A stretch of 64,000 bases of DNA from contig NZ_CH672414.1 in NCBI RefSeq assembly GCF_000152785.1, forward strand, positions 2,999,845 to 3,063,844. The letters are read 5' to 3'. A program made the translations under genes and the position numbers. The DNA comes from Yoonia vestfoldensis SKA53 (GTDB lineage: Bacteria > Pseudomonadota > Alphaproteobacteria > Rhodobacterales > Rhodobacteraceae). Below the pieces are notes generated by a model. It did not search any database, had not been told where the DNA came from, and saw nothing but the letters and a program-made list of their open reading frames with translations. Shown here one piece after another: positions 9,684 to 18,467 of this stretch (position 1 is its first letter; every line of letters begins with the position of its first letter).

Positions 9684-10406
9684 ATGAAAAAATACACTAT
9701 CCGACACGACAAGGACGAAGCGAAAGGAGCTTTCAGGGGCGATGGACGTCTTGCCTTTGGTATAACCTTGGGTGTCTTGGGTGTTGTTCTTGCATTCATC
9801 GCATTTGAGTTTTTTGCTGGTGTTAAAGATCGGTCTGAATACCTGCATATTGCACCGCTGATTATTTCGTTATTGGTTGCGGCAGGCTCAACATACTTCG
9901 CAGCTTACGCACTACTGGAGCAGCGTCGGGCGCGCGAAGCCAGCACTGATCCAGTTTTGATTGTCCATCTTGGTCAACGATCAGATGCTCGAGAATTGAT
10001 TACCTTCAATGTTACAAATGTTGGCGCTGGAGCGGCCCTCAACGTTCTTCTCGATGTTGATGAACCTGACGACGATAATGACGACCGCCCGAAGCGGAAC
10101 TACCTGCGCCAAATATTCAAACCGCACCATCCATTTGCGGTAATCCTACAAGGAAACTCGATAGCGTTAGATTTTGCATTGGGATGGTTCCTTTTGGGGC
10201 AAGAGTGTTCTGGGCAAATCGATAGGGAGAAGCCGCAACATCCTTTGCCTCCTTTTCAGGCTAGGCTGTCATATGAAGACCTCGCCGGTGGTAAGTACGA
10301 GAGCGAGTTCACAATCGATGTCCGCGAGTTACGCGGACTAGGTGCAAGCAAGTCTCCAGAGATGCGAATGGTGACTGCCCTCGAAACGATCGCAAAGAAA
10401 AGCTGA
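9684..10406 (+). CDS. Unrecognised two-helix membrane protein, AT-rich
   Basis: 240 residues. I do not recognise the family. The N-terminus is charged and followed by two membrane helices (LAFGITLGVLGVVLAFIAFEFF, about 23-44, and IAPLIISLLVAAGSTYFAAYAL, about 56-77), then a soluble region of roughly 160 residues predicted to be beta-rich (ELITFNVTNVGAGAALNVLLD resembles an immunoglobulin-like or CARDB-type beta sandwich opening) with an acidic stretch (DEPDDDNDDRP). The gene and its flanks are visibly more AT-rich and use more A/T-ending codons than every neighbour, suggesting recent acquisition. A hypothetical envelope-facing protein is the most that can be said. Confidence 0.6.
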   Translation: MKKYTIRHDKDEAKGAFRGDGRLAFGITLGVLGVVLAFIAFEFFAGVKDRSEYLHIAPLIISLLVAAGSTYFAAYALLEQRRAREASTDPVLIVHLGQRSDARELITFNVTNVGAGAALNVLLDVDEPDDDNDDRPKRNYLRQIFKPHHPFAVILQGNSIALDFALGWFLLGQECSGQIDREKPQHPLPPFQARLSYEDLAGGKYESEFTIDVRELRGLGASKSPEMRMVTALETIAKKS

Positions 10407-10556
10407 CAGGGAAGCAGAAATCGAGTAACCGCTTCTCTCCATAAACCAACTTCTGTACCTGGTAGCTGACGGTTCATCCCCCCACACACACGCAAATGTA
10501 ACTGGCACCTCCCGCGCCCTGACTTATCCTTGGTTCAAGCAACAAAAGGATCTGCC

Positions 10557-11567
10557 ATGCCGATGCTGGGACGCCGCGCTGTCTTGTTGGGGGCTGCGGC
10601 CATGGTCGGAACGCCGCTGATCGCACAATCGGACCCTTGGGCCGCTGTGGCCGAGAGTGCGCGCGCGCTTGACCAGTGCCGCGCCATCGTGATCCGCCAG
10701 TCGGGGGCAGAGGTTTTGTCGCAGGCGTTTCGCGGGCCGTCGCTGGGCGCTGCGGTGCCAGTGAAATCGGTGTCCAAGACCATCGTCGCGGCCTTGACGG
10801 GGGCGGCGTTGGATCGGGGCGAATTGCCCTCGCTCGCGGCGACATTGGGCGAGGTTGCGCCGAAGTTGATCCCTGCCGGGGCCGATCCGCGTGTGGCGGG
10901 GATCACTGTGGAAAACCTTGTCACCATGCAGGCGGGGTTGGAACGCACGTCGGGGGGCAATTACGGGGCTTGGGTGAACAGCCGCAACTGGGTTGCCAAT
11001 GCGTTATCGCGGCCATTCGTGGCGGAACCGGGGGCGCAGATGCTCTATTCCACGGGGTCGTTTCATGTGCTGGGTGCGGTGCTGTCCGAAGTGTCGGGGC
11101 GGTCCTTGCTGGATCTTGCGCGCGCGCGCCTTGGCGCACCTTTGGGCATCGAAATCCCCGCATGGACCCGCGATCCGCAGGGGCGCTATCTGGGTGGCAA
11201 TGAAATGGCGCTGACGCTGGATGGCATGGCGCGGTTTGGCGAGATGTACCGCATGGGCGGCCAGTATGACGGCGCGCAGGTGCTGTCTGCCGATTGGGTC
11301 GCGCGGTCGCTGGAGCCGCGGACAAGGTCACAGTTCTCGGGCCTCAGCTATGGCTATGGCTGGTTTCTGGGGCAGGCGGCGGGTGTCGATTATGCGCTGG
11401 CGCGCGGCTATGGCGGGCAGGTCATTTGCACCGTGCCGGCGCTGGAAACCACGCTGGCGCTGACATCTGACCCGAACCTGCCCGCGCGGTCGGGCGGACA
11501 TTTCGGCGATATCATGCGGTTGATTGAGGATGATGTGATCCCCGTCGCGCGCCGGCAGTTGGGGTAA
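10557..11567 (+). CDS. Serine hydrolase, class C beta-lactamase-like
   Basis: 336 residues, exported or membrane-tethered by an N-terminal signal (MLGRRAVLLGAAAMVGTPLIAQS, with a twin-arginine-like RR). The penicillin-binding-protein fold is indicated by the SxxK catalytic motif SVSK (71-74), a Tyr motif LYSTGSFH near residue 162, and a late LSYGYGWFLG and GYGGQ pattern in place of the KTG box. The family includes esterases, peptidases and beta-lactamases; substrate cannot be told from sequence. The start ATG at 10557 has AAAGGA upstream; a longer in-frame reading from 10530 lacks a site. It ends at a hairpin shared with convergent gabD. Confidence 0.85.
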   Translation: MPMLGRRAVLLGAAAMVGTPLIAQSDPWAAVAESARALDQCRAIVIRQSGAEVLSQAFRGPSLGAAVPVKSVSKTIVAALTGAALDRGELPSLAATLGEVAPKLIPAGADPRVAGITVENLVTMQAGLERTSGGNYGAWVNSRNWVANALSRPFVAEPGAQMLYSTGSFHVLGAVLSEVSGRSLLDLARARLGAPLGIEIPAWTRDPQGRYLGGNEMALTLDGMARFGEMYRMGGQYDGAQVLSADWVARSLEPRTRSQFSGLSYGYGWFLGQAAGVDYALARGYGGQVICTVPALETTLALTSDPNLPARSGGHFGDIMRLIEDDVIPVARRQLG

Positions 11568-11585
11568 GGCGGGGCAAGCCCCGCC
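11568..11585. terminator. Hairpin between convergent serine hydrolase and gabD genes
   Basis: GGCGGGGC-AA-GCCCCGCC forms a perfect 8-bp stem filling the 23-bp gap between two convergent stops. There is no U-tract on either side, so bidirectional termination is probable but not proven. Confidence 0.55.
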
Positions 11586-11590
11586 CGACG

Positions 11591-13069
11591 TCAGATACCC
11601 GTGCAGATGTATTTCATCTCCATGTAATCATCCATGCCATGCGATGACCCTTCGCGCCCCAGACCCGATTGCTTGACGCCACCAAACGGGGCGACCTCGG
11701 TCGAGATGAGGCCGGTGTTCACGCCAACGATGCCATATTCCAGCGCCTCGGCGACGCGGGTCACGCGCGACAGATCCTTGGCATAGAAATAGGACGCAAG
11801 GCCAAAGATCGTGTCATTGGCCTGAAAGATCACGTCGTCTTCATCCTCGAACATGAACAAGGGGGCAAAGGGTCCGAATGTTTCGTCGGTGCTGACCAGC
11901 ATATCCTTGGTCGCATGGGTCACGATGGTCGGTTCAAAGAACTGTCCGCCCAGATCATGCACCTTGCCCCCCGTCAGGACCTTGCCACCTTTGGACAGGG
12001 CATCGTCGAGATGTTCCTGCACCTTTTTGATCGCTGCCGGTTCGATCAGCGGGCCAAGCGTGGTACCATCGGCCAACCCGTCACCGACGCGCAGTTTTTC
12101 AACCGCGACCTTCAGCTTGGCAGCAAAGGCGTCATAGACCCCTTTTTGCACATAGATCCGGTTGGCGCAGACGCAGGTCTGGCCGTTGTTGCGGAATTTG
12201 CACGCGATGGCCCCTTCAACGGCGGCGTCCAGATCCGCATCATCGAACACGATGAAAGGCGCGTTGCCGCCCAGTTCCATGGAACATTTCATCACCTGAT
12301 CGGCGGCCTGTTTCAAAAGGATGCGCCCCACTTCGGTCGATCCCGTAAAGGTCAGTTTGCGCACGATCGGGTTTTCGCAGAATTCCTTGCCGATCTCTGA
12401 CGCGGAGTTCGAGGTCACGACCGAAAACAGCCCCTTTGGTACGCCCGCTTCTTCGGCCAGTTTCGCCATGGCAAGCGCCGACAAAGGGGTCAGCGAGGCA
12501 GGGCGCACGACGAAGGCGCAGCCAGCAGCCAGTGCAGGAGCGACTTTGCGCGCAATCATCGCATTGGGAAAATTCCAAGGCGTGATCCCGGCGGCCACCC
12601 CGATGGGCTGCTTGATCACGGCGATGCGTTTGTCGGCCATATGGCCGAGGATGGTCTGGCCATAGACGCGTTTGGCCTCTTCGCCGAACCATTCCACGAA
12701 AGACGCGCCATAGGCGACTTCGCCGCGCGCTTCGGCCAAAGGTTTGCCTTGTTCCGACGTCATGATGATCGCCAGATCTTCTTGGTTTTCCATCATCAGG
12801 TCGTACCATTTGCGCAGCACCTTGGCGCGGTCCTTGGCGGCAAGGGCGGCCCATGGTTTTTGTGCTTTTTGCGCGGCGTCAATCGCTTGGGCGACTTCGG
12901 CGCGGCTGAGGTCAGGGACATGCGCGATCACGTCACCGCGTGCGGGGTTCATAACGGCAAAGGTCGCCCCACTGGCGGCCTGTTTCCATTCGCCACCGAC
13001 AAACGCGGCGTCACAGACCAGATCGGGACGGCGCAGCATGGATTTCAGGTTGGTCGTTTCATCAAGCAT
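11591..13069 (-). CDS. gabD: NAD(P)-dependent succinate-semialdehyde dehydrogenase
   Basis: 492 residues, full length for the aldehyde dehydrogenase superfamily. It oxidises succinate semialdehyde to succinate in 4-aminobutyrate catabolism. Visible motifs: FTGSTEVGR in the cofactor-binding fold, MELGGNAPFIVFDDADLD containing the general-base Glu, and GQTCVCANR containing the catalytic Cys and the GabD-type second Cys. The N-terminus (LLRRPDL-like MLRRPDLVCDAAFVGGEW) and the C-terminus ending GLGREGSSHGMDDYMEMKYIC are characteristic of GabD rather than other ALDH subfamilies. The start ATG at 13069 has AAGGAGA upstream. No GABA transaminase gene is nearby. Glutarate-semialdehyde dehydrogenase activity is a possible alternative. 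Confidence 0.93.
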   Translation of the reverse strand: MLDETTNLKSMLRRPDLVCDAAFVGGEWKQAASGATFAVMNPARGDVIAHVPDLSRAEVAQAIDAAQKAQKPWAALAAKDRAKVLRKWYDLMMENQEDLAIIMTSEQGKPLAEARGEVAYGASFVEWFGEEAKRVYGQTILGHMADKRIAVIKQPIGVAAGITPWNFPNAMIARKVAPALAAGCAFVVRPASLTPLSALAMAKLAEEAGVPKGLFSVVTSNSASEIGKEFCENPIVRKLTFTGSTEVGRILLKQAADQVMKCSMELGGNAPFIVFDDADLDAAVEGAIACKFRNNGQTCVCANRIYVQKGVYDAFAAKLKVAVEKLRVGDGLADGTTLGPLIEPAAIKKVQEHLDDALSKGGKVLTGGKVHDLGGQFFEPTIVTHATKDMLVSTDETFGPFAPLFMFEDEDDVIFQANDTIFGLASYFYAKDLSRVTRVAEALEYGIVGVNTGLISTEVAPFGGVKQSGLGREGSSHGMDDYMEMKYICTGI

Positions 13070-13080
13070 GATAGTCTCCT

Positions 13081-13109
13081 TTGACTTTCGCCCAATGTGG
13101 CCCCTGTAT
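13081..13109 (+). promoter_or_regulatory. Putative sigma-70 promoter of the alpha/beta hydrolase gene
   Basis: TTGACT and CTGTAT are separated by exactly 17 bp, 28 bases before the ATG at 13138, in the divergent space shared with gabD. Confidence 0.4.
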
Positions 13110-13137
13110 GGGGCAAAGGTAAAGGGGGGACCGGCAG

Positions 13138-13911
13138 ATGGAACTCGATGATGCTTATGCGAATGCGGCCCATATTCCGGGTGGTGCCGATTATCCCGAT
13201 CGCTGGGCGGCGCAGGCCGCCGCGTTCCGCAGTGCCGCGCGCTGCGAGCTGGATCTGGATTACGGCGAAACCGACCGGCTGCGGTTCGATCTGTTCCACC
13301 CGGACAGGCTGGCGCGCGGGGTCGTGATTTTCGTGCATGGCGGCTATTGGCTGCGGTTCGACAAATCCTATTGGTCGCATCTGGCGGCGGGGCCGCTGGC
13401 GCAGGGCTGGGCGGTGGCGATGCCGTCTTATGATCTTTGCCCCACGGTCGGCATCGCGCAGATCGGTGACCAGATCGCGCGCGCCATCGATGTGATCGCG
13501 CGGCGCGTGCCGGGGCCGGTCCGGCTGGTCGGGCATTCGGCGGGCGGGCAATTGGTGGCCCGCGTGATGGCGCCGCGCGATGGCGCGGACTGGCAGCAGC
13601 GCGTGGCCTGTGTCGTGCCGGTCTCGCCGGTTGCTGATCTGGCCCCGTTGATGCGGACCTCGATGAACAAGGATCTGGGCATCACCCCCGCCATCGCGCA
13701 GGCCGAAAGTCCCGTGCATCTGCCGCCGCCCCCCTGTCCGGTGACCGTCTGGGTCGGCGGTGCAGAACGCCCTGTTTTTCTGGAACAGGCCGATTTGCTG
13801 GCGCAGGCATGGGCCGCGCCGCTGGTTACGGTGCCGCTGCGCCATCACTTTGATGTGATTGAGGACCTTGGTCTGCCCGACAGCGACCTGACCCGCGCTG
13901 TGCTGGCGTGA
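13138..13911 (+). CDS. Alpha/beta hydrolase, kynurenine-formamidase-like
   Basis: 257 residues with the oxyanion-hole motif HGGYW (about 64-68), the nucleophile elbow GHSAGG (about 138-143) and a late HHFDVIEDL block that supplies the catalytic His and follows the pattern of BNA7/KFA-type kynurenine formamidases and related esterases. The first residues include NAAHIPGGADYPDRW, also seen in that group. The substrate cannot be assigned; no tryptophan-catabolism genes are adjacent. The ATG at 13138 is preceded by a purine-rich AAGGGGGGA. It is divergent from gabD. Confidence 0.8.
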   Translation: MELDDAYANAAHIPGGADYPDRWAAQAAAFRSAARCELDLDYGETDRLRFDLFHPDRLARGVVIFVHGGYWLRFDKSYWSHLAAGPLAQGWAVAMPSYDLCPTVGIAQIGDQIARAIDVIARRVPGPVRLVGHSAGGQLVARVMAPRDGADWQQRVACVVPVSPVADLAPLMRTSMNKDLGITPAIAQAESPVHLPPPPCPVTVWVGGAERPVFLEQADLLAQAWAAPLVTVPLRHHFDVIEDLGLPDSDLTRAVLA

Positions 13912-13915
13912 TTGT

Positions 13916-13973
13916 TTCACATTCCGCTGGAATGTGAATGCCTCCGGCGGGAGTATTTTTGGAAAAAAGAAGT
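13916..13973. repeat. Dispersed repeat with 10-bp hairpin
   Basis: A perfect hairpin (13916-13925 with 13929-13938, loop GCT) is followed by CCTCCGGCGGGAG at 13941-13953 and the tail TTTTTGGAAAAAAGAAG, the same module order as other copies here. It starts 5 bases after the hydrolase stop and lies in the 269-bp space before trcR. Confidence 0.7.
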
Positions 13974-14180
13974 TGCAAGATGCAGACCTGCGCCTGCCGA
14001 CCGTGTGAGGCTGCGTTGCAGTGCAGTCGTGCAAGGGCGCTGCGCGGATTTTTGATCTTTCCTCTTGCGCTTGCCACGCCTATAAGACTGCCAAGTTCCC
14101 CGACAATGTGAACCCGGCCCATGCGGTCTGCCCCTGCAAGGGCTTGGGTAAGGCTTGTCCGTCAGATCAGGAGACCAAAG

Positions 14181-14945
14181 ATGTCTGATAAACCAATCAT
14201 GGCCAAGGCGACTGCCGTCTGGCTTTGCGACAACACCACGCTGACCTTTCAACAGATTGCGGAATTCTGCGGGTTTCACGAACTCGAGGTGCAGGGCATC
14301 GCCGATGGCGACGTGGCTGTCGGCGTCAAGGGGTTTGACCCTGTGGCCAACAACCAGCTGACGCAAGACGAAATCACCAAGGGCGAGGCTGATCCGGCCT
14401 ATAAGCTGAAGCTCAAGTTCTATGCCGCCGCCGCAGGCGAGGAAAAGCGCCGTGGCCCGCGTTACACGCCTTTGTCCAAGCGGCAGGACCGTCCGGCGTC
14501 GATCTATTGGCTGGTGAAATTCCACCCCGAATTGTCCGATGCGCAGATCGCGAAACTGGTCGGCACCACCAAGCCCACGATCCTTGCGATCCGTGAACGC
14601 ACGCATTGGAACATCAACAACCTTGATCCGATTGATCCGGTCGCACTTGGCCTGTGCAAGCAATCCGAGCTGGACGCTGCTGTCCAAAAGGCCAATGCCA
14701 AGAAAGCCCGCGAAGGCGGCGCGATGACCGACGACGAACGCCGCAAGCTGGTCAGCACCGAAACATCGCTGGGCATGGCGCCTGAACCCAAGATGCCAAC
14801 CGCGATGGCCGGGCTTGAGACATTCAGCTTTAGCGATCAGCGCGATGATGCTGAAGACGAAGAAGACACCCGCGACGTCAAGGATGCGGACAGCTTTTTC
14901 AACCTGCCCGATGATGACGACGAGGATGATGACGACCACCGCTGA
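14181..14945 (+). CDS. trcR: DUF1013 cell-cycle transcriptional regulator TrcR
   Basis: 254 residues of the alphaproteobacterial DUF1013 family, named TrcR for cell-cycle transcriptional regulation. The body is helical and DNA-binding-like: MAKATAVWLCDNTTLTFQQI and FCGFHELEVQGIADG near the N-terminus, YTPLSKRQDRPASIYWLVKFHPELSDAQIAKLVGTTK in the middle with a helix-turn-helix look, then THWNINNLDPIDPVALGLC. The last about 25 residues are strongly acidic (LPDDDDEDDDDHR), as in other family members. The start ATG at 14181 has CAGGAGA upstream; a longer reading from 14121 has none. A strong hairpin terminator follows. Confidence 0.88.
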   Translation: MSDKPIMAKATAVWLCDNTTLTFQQIAEFCGFHELEVQGIADGDVAVGVKGFDPVANNQLTQDEITKGEADPAYKLKLKFYAAAAGEEKRRGPRYTPLSKRQDRPASIYWLVKFHPELSDAQIAKLVGTTKPTILAIRERTHWNINNLDPIDPVALGLCKQSELDAAVQKANAKKAREGGAMTDDERRKLVSTETSLGMAPEPKMPTAMAGLETFSFSDQRDDAEDEEDTRDVKDADSFFNLPDDDDEDDDDHR

Positions 14946-14965
14946 TCTGGCCTTGGTCCGAATGA

Positions 14966-14997
14966 AAAACGCGCGTCCCTTGGGGCGCGCGTTTTGC
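14966..14997 (+). terminator. Intrinsic terminator after trcR
   Basis: AAAACGCGCG at 14966-14975 pairs with CGCGCGTTTT at 14986-14995, with an inner CCC/GGG pairing around TTG. A T-run closes the stem; by symmetry it can also serve the convergent recR operon. Confidence 0.85.
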
Positions 14998-15033
14998 GTT
15001 GGTCACGCGTTGCAGGCCAGAATGGCCACGGTG

Positions 15034-15627
15034 TCAGAGCGCCTTGCGCGCGTTCAGCGCGGCGGTGATCGTGCCATCGTCAAGATAATCCAGCTCTCCG
15101 CCCACAGGCACCCCCTGCGCCAGCGAGGTAACGCTCACACCGGGGAGTTGGTCGGCGATATAATGCGCGGTGGTTAGCCCGTCGATCGTGGCCCCCAGCG
15201 CGATGATCACCTCGGTCACGTTTTCGGCGGCGATCCTGTCGATCAGCTTGGGGATGCGCAATTCGTCCGGCCCGACCGCATCGAGTGCTGACAGCGTGCC
15301 GCCCAGCACATGATAGCGCCCTTTGAACACGCCCGAGCGTTCCATCGCCCATAGGTCGGCCACGTCTTCGACCACGGCGATCTGGCCTGTGGCGCGTTTG
15401 TCCGACAGGCAGATGTCGCAAAGGTCACTGGTGCAGATATTTGCGCAATTGAGGCATTCACGCACCGTCGATCCGACCTTTTGCAAGGCATCGGCCAAGG
15501 GCAGCAGCACCAGATTGCGTTTCTTGATCATATGCAGCACGGCGCGGCGTGCCGAGCGTGGCCCCAGCCCCGGCAGTTTCGCCATCATCGCGATCAGGTG
15601 GTCAAGGTCTTCGGTGCCGTGTGCCAT
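15034..15627 (-). CDS. recR: Recombination mediator RecR
   Basis: 197 residues, normal RecR length. With RecF/RecO it loads RecA at gapped DNA. The helix-hairpin-helix [20 protein letters not shown] is at the N-terminus, the four-cysteine zinc finger is CLNC...CDIC (about residues 57-72), and the Toprim domain follows ([15 protein letters not shown], then HVLGG and LIIALGAT-like [11 protein letters not shown]), ending with [20 protein letters not shown]. An upstream TTG at 15651 is in frame, but the ATG at 15627 gives the family length. It is third in the dnaX-ybaB-recR operon. Confidence 0.96.
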   Translation of the reverse strand: MAHGTEDLDHLIAMMAKLPGLGPRSARRAVLHMIKKRNLVLLPLADALQKVGSTVRECLNCANICTSDLCDICLSDKRATGQIAVVEDVADLWAMERSGVFKGRYHVLGGTLSALDAVGPDELRIPKLIDRIAAENVTEVIIALGATIDGLTTAHYIADQLPGVSVTSLAQGVPVGGELDYLDDGTITAALNARKAL

Positions 15628-15660
15628 GGGGGCCTTTGCGTGGTGGGCCAAAAACTTTGC

Positions 15661-15694
15661 GGCCTCCGGCGGGGATACTTGGGCGCGGAAGATG
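15661..15694. repeat. Dispersed repeat between ybaB and recR
   Basis: GGCCTCCGGCGGGGATACTT followed by GGGCGCGGAAGATG matches the core family end to end. It occupies almost the entire gap between ybaB and recR inside a co-transcribed operon. Confidence 0.75.
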
Positions 15695-15697
15695 CGG

Positions 15698-16042
15698 TCA
15701 GAAGGGCAGTTTCATACCCGCAGGCAGGCCCATCGCCTCGGCCATCTTGCCCATTTCCTGCTGGCTGCGTTCGGCTGCCTTGGATTGCGCATCCTTGATC
15801 GCGGCAAGGATCAGGTCTTCGACCACTTCCTTGTCCTCGCCGTTAAAGATCGAGGGGTCGATGTCGAGGCTTTTCAATTCGCCTTTGGCGGTCGCCGTGG
15901 CCTTGACCAGACCTGCGCCGCTGACACCCTCGACCATGATATGGTCGAGGTCTTCTTGCATCTGGGCCATCTTGCCCTGCATGTCCTGCGCCTGTTTCAT
16001 CATCTTGGCCATATCGCCAAGGCCGCCTAATCCTTTGAGCAT
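15698..16042 (-). CDS. ybaB: YbaB/EbfC nucleoid-associated protein
   Basis: 114 residues, the usual size. It binds DNA as a dimer and is almost always encoded between dnaX and recR. The N-terminal [19 protein letters not shown] helix and the core [25 protein letters not shown] are the family signature. AAGGAGA lies just before the ATG at 16042. Confidence 0.96.
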   Translation of the reverse strand: MLKGLGGLGDMAKMMKQAQDMQGKMAQMQEDLDHIMVEGVSGAGLVKATATAKGELKSLDIDPSIFNGEDKEVVEDLILAAIKDAQSKAAERSQQEMGKMAEAMGLPAGMKLPF

Positions 16043-16102
16043 CGGATCTCTCCTTATTGGTTTATCCTCAGATAGGTCTTTGGGCGCGCGCGGGCAAGCG
16101 GA

Positions 16103-17821
16103 TCAATCCTGCTCGAACGGGTCCCATTCGTCTTCGACCTCGGGCAGCGCCTCGGCTTCGGCCTCTTGCGCCTTGCTGGCGGCGGTGCGGATGTCGGTGA
16201 TGCGCGCCTTGGGGAAGGCTGCGATCACGGCCTGCACCAGCGGATGGGCGCTGGCCTGATCGCGCAGGCTGGTTTCAGCGGCGTCGCGGGTCTGGGCGAT
16301 GGTGGGCGCGCCGCCGTCGCTGACCACCGTGATCGTCCAGCGATTGCCGGTCCATAGCTGGAGCCGCGCACCCAGCCTGCCCACCAGATCGGGGGCGGCA
16401 TCCGCGGTTGGTTGCACGGTGATCCGCCCGGGTTGATAGGAGACCAGTTGCAGGCCGGTTTCGACCTCGACCAGCAGTTTGACATCGCGGTGGTGGCGGA
16501 TCAGCTGCACCACATCTTCGAAGCGGGCGTAATGTTGCAGGGCGTCGGGGGCGAGCGCTGTGGCGGTTTGTGCGCCGCCGGTTGAGACCACGCTGCGCGC
16601 ACTGGGGCCGCCTGTTGGCGGGGTGGGCGCGCTGCGTGGCGCAGGCCCTGTCGGCGGTGGCGTCGCATCCCTGAGCTTGCGCACCAGATCGTCGGGGCTG
16701 GGCAGGTCGGCCACATGCGTCAGCCGGATCACGGCCATTTCGGCGGCCATCATGGCATTGGGGGCCATTGCGACCTCTTCCAGCGCTTTCAACAGCATCT
16801 GCCACATCCGCGACAGCACGCGCATTGGCAGACCCTCGGCCATGGCCTGACCGCGGGCGCGTTCATCGGGGCCGATGGTGGGGTCGTTGGCGGCATCAGG
16901 CGTGATCTTGACCACGCTGACCCAGTGACAGACCTCGGCCAGATCGCGCAGCACGGCCATGGGATCAGCGCCATCGGCATATTGGCCCGAAAGTTCGGTC
17001 AGCGCATCGGCAGCACGTCCGCGCAGGATCATGTCGAACAGATCCAGCACGCGGCCCCTGTCGGCCAGCCCCAGCATGGCGCGGACCTGTGCGGCGCTGG
17101 TTTCGCCCGCGCCATGGCTGATCGCCTGATCGAGCAGCGATTGCGCATCGCGCGCCGAGCCTTCGGCGGCGCGGGTGATCAGCGCCAGCGCGTCATCGCT
17201 GATCTGCGCCCCCTCGGCAGTGGCGATCTTGCGCAGCAGGGCGATCTGGGTTTCGGGTTCGATCCGGCGCAGATCAAACCGCTGGCAACGCGACAGGACA
17301 GTGACCGGCACCTGCCGGATCTCGGTCGTGGCAAAGATGAATTTCACATGTTCGGGCGGTTCTTCCAGCGTCTTGAGCAACGCATTGAAAGCGTTTTTCG
17401 ACAGCATATGCACTTCGTCGATGATATAGATCTTATAGCGGGCCGATGCGGCACGGTAATGCACCGAATCGATGATCTCGCGGATATCGCCCACGCCGGT
17501 GCGCGATGCGGCGTCCATTTCCATCACATCGACATGCCGGCCTTCCATGATCGCCACGCAATGTTCGCAGGTACCGCAAGGGTCGGTGGTCGGCCCGCCG
17601 GTGCCGTCAGGGCCGATGCAATTCATCCCCTTGGCGATGATCCGCGCGGTCGTGGTTTTGCCGGTGCCGCGGATGCCGGTCATCATAAAGGCCTGCGCGA
17701 TCCGGTCGGCGGCAAAGGCATTGCGCAGGGTGCGCACCATCGCATCCTGCCCGACCAGATCGGCAAAGGTTTCGGGCCGGTATTTGCGGGCCAGCACTTG
17801 ATAGCGGGGTTGATCGGTCAT
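16103..17821 (-). CDS. dnaX: DNA polymerase III subunits gamma/tau
   Basis: 572 residues. It is the clamp-loader ATPase that also tethers the polymerase cores and helicase at the fork. Walker A is GIRGTGKT (49-56), the zinc site uses Cys 68, 82, 85 and 88, the DExx box is IIDEVHMLS, and the sensor-1/arginine-finger region is FATTEIRQVPVTVLSRCQRF. A proline-rich linker (about 380-420) leads to the tau C-terminal domain. The long in-frame extension upstream of 17821 is not supported: the family start MTDQPRYQVLARKYRP begins exactly there. No obvious slippery A-run for a gamma frameshift is visible in the linker. It is first gene of the dnaX-ybaB-recR operon. Confidence 0.96.
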   Translation of the reverse strand: MTDQPRYQVLARKYRPETFADLVGQDAMVRTLRNAFAADRIAQAFMMTGIRGTGKTTTARIIAKGMNCIGPDGTGGPTTDPCGTCEHCVAIMEGRHVDVMEMDAASRTGVGDIREIIDSVHYRAASARYKIYIIDEVHMLSKNAFNALLKTLEEPPEHVKFIFATTEIRQVPVTVLSRCQRFDLRRIEPETQIALLRKIATAEGAQISDDALALITRAAEGSARDAQSLLDQAISHGAGETSAAQVRAMLGLADRGRVLDLFDMILRGRAADALTELSGQYADGADPMAVLRDLAEVCHWVSVVKITPDAANDPTIGPDERARGQAMAEGLPMRVLSRMWQMLLKALEEVAMAPNAMMAAEMAVIRLTHVADLPSPDDLVRKLRDATPPPTGPAPRSAPTPPTGGPSARSVVSTGGAQTATALAPDALQHYARFEDVVQLIRHHRDVKLLVEVETGLQLVSYQPGRITVQPTADAAPDLVGRLGARLQLWTGNRWTITVVSDGGAPTIAQTRDAAETSLRDQASAHPLVQAVIAAFPKARITDIRTAASKAQEAEAEALPEVEDEWDPFEQD

Positions 17822-17941
17822 GGCGGCCTTTGGCAGGATTCGGGCGATGCCACAGCCTAGGGCCACGCGCGCCAGAGGTCCACCAAGCTGTTGCCGCTGC
17901 GCGCGCCGTCGGGCAGGGTGCTGACAAACAAGGATACGCCG

Positions 17942-18397
17942 ATGCCAGATTTCGAGATTTACGCCCTGCCCGTCGCGCATGGCACGCTGGCCCTGTCGCC
18001 CTTGCCGCTGGGGCAGGGGCTGCAGGTGCTGCTGGACTGGCACCCCGATCTGGTCGTGACGATGACCGGACAGGACGAGATGGACCGCCTTGGCGCAGGT
18101 GATCTGGGCAGGGTGCTGCGCGCGGCGGGGGTTGATTGGCACCACCTGCCGGTCGTGGATTACGGCACGCCCGCCACGCCCGATATCACCGAAATCGAAA
18201 CCGCCGCACTGGATGTGCTGCGCGCGGGCGGCAAGGTGCTGACGCATTGTCGGGGCGGTTGCGGGCGGTCGGGCATGATGGCGCTGCGCCTGATGATCGC
18301 AGCAGGCGAAGATGCGGACGCCGCCCTGACCCGCCTGCGCGCGCGGCGTCCCTGTGCGGTGGAAACCGAGGCGCAACTTGCTTGGGCCAAAGGTTAG
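17942..18397 (+). CDS. Dual-specificity-like protein tyrosine phosphatase
   Basis: 151 residues with the phosphatase loop HCRGGCGRSG (102-111; Cys103 and Arg109 catalytic) and an upstream Asp73 in VVDYGTPATPD as the likely general acid. The N-terminal half (LVVTMTGQDEMDRLGAGDL) matches the cyclin-dependent kinase inhibitor 3/DSP-like bacterial family. It is probably cytosolic; the substrate is unknown. The ATG at 17942 has AAGGA upstream. It is divergent from dnaX and convergent with rsgA, with a dispersed repeat between the stops. Confidence 0.85.
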   Translation: MPDFEIYALPVAHGTLALSPLPLGQGLQVLLDWHPDLVVTMTGQDEMDRLGAGDLGRVLRAAGVDWHHLPVVDYGTPATPDITEIETAALDVLRAGGKVLTHCRGGCGRSGMMALRLMIAAGEDADAALTRLRARRPCAVETEAQLAWAKG

Positions 18398-18408
18398 CCG
18401 CCACGCTC

Positions 18409-18444
18409 ATCATCGTTGGAGCGCAAATATCCCCGCCGGAGGCC
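18409..18444. repeat. Dispersed repeat at convergent junction (phosphatase/rsgA)
   Basis: On the minus strand this reads GGCCTCCGGCGGGGATATTT then GCGCTCCAACGATG, a near-full copy of the core family. It fills the 70-bp gap between two convergent genes. Confidence 0.75.
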
Positions 18445-18467
18445 CAAAAGTTTTTCCCCGCCCTGCG

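Noticed and set aside
17822..18376. In-frame N-terminal extension of dnaX
   Set aside because: It lies antisense to the phosphatase gene and the conserved DnaX start is at 17821.
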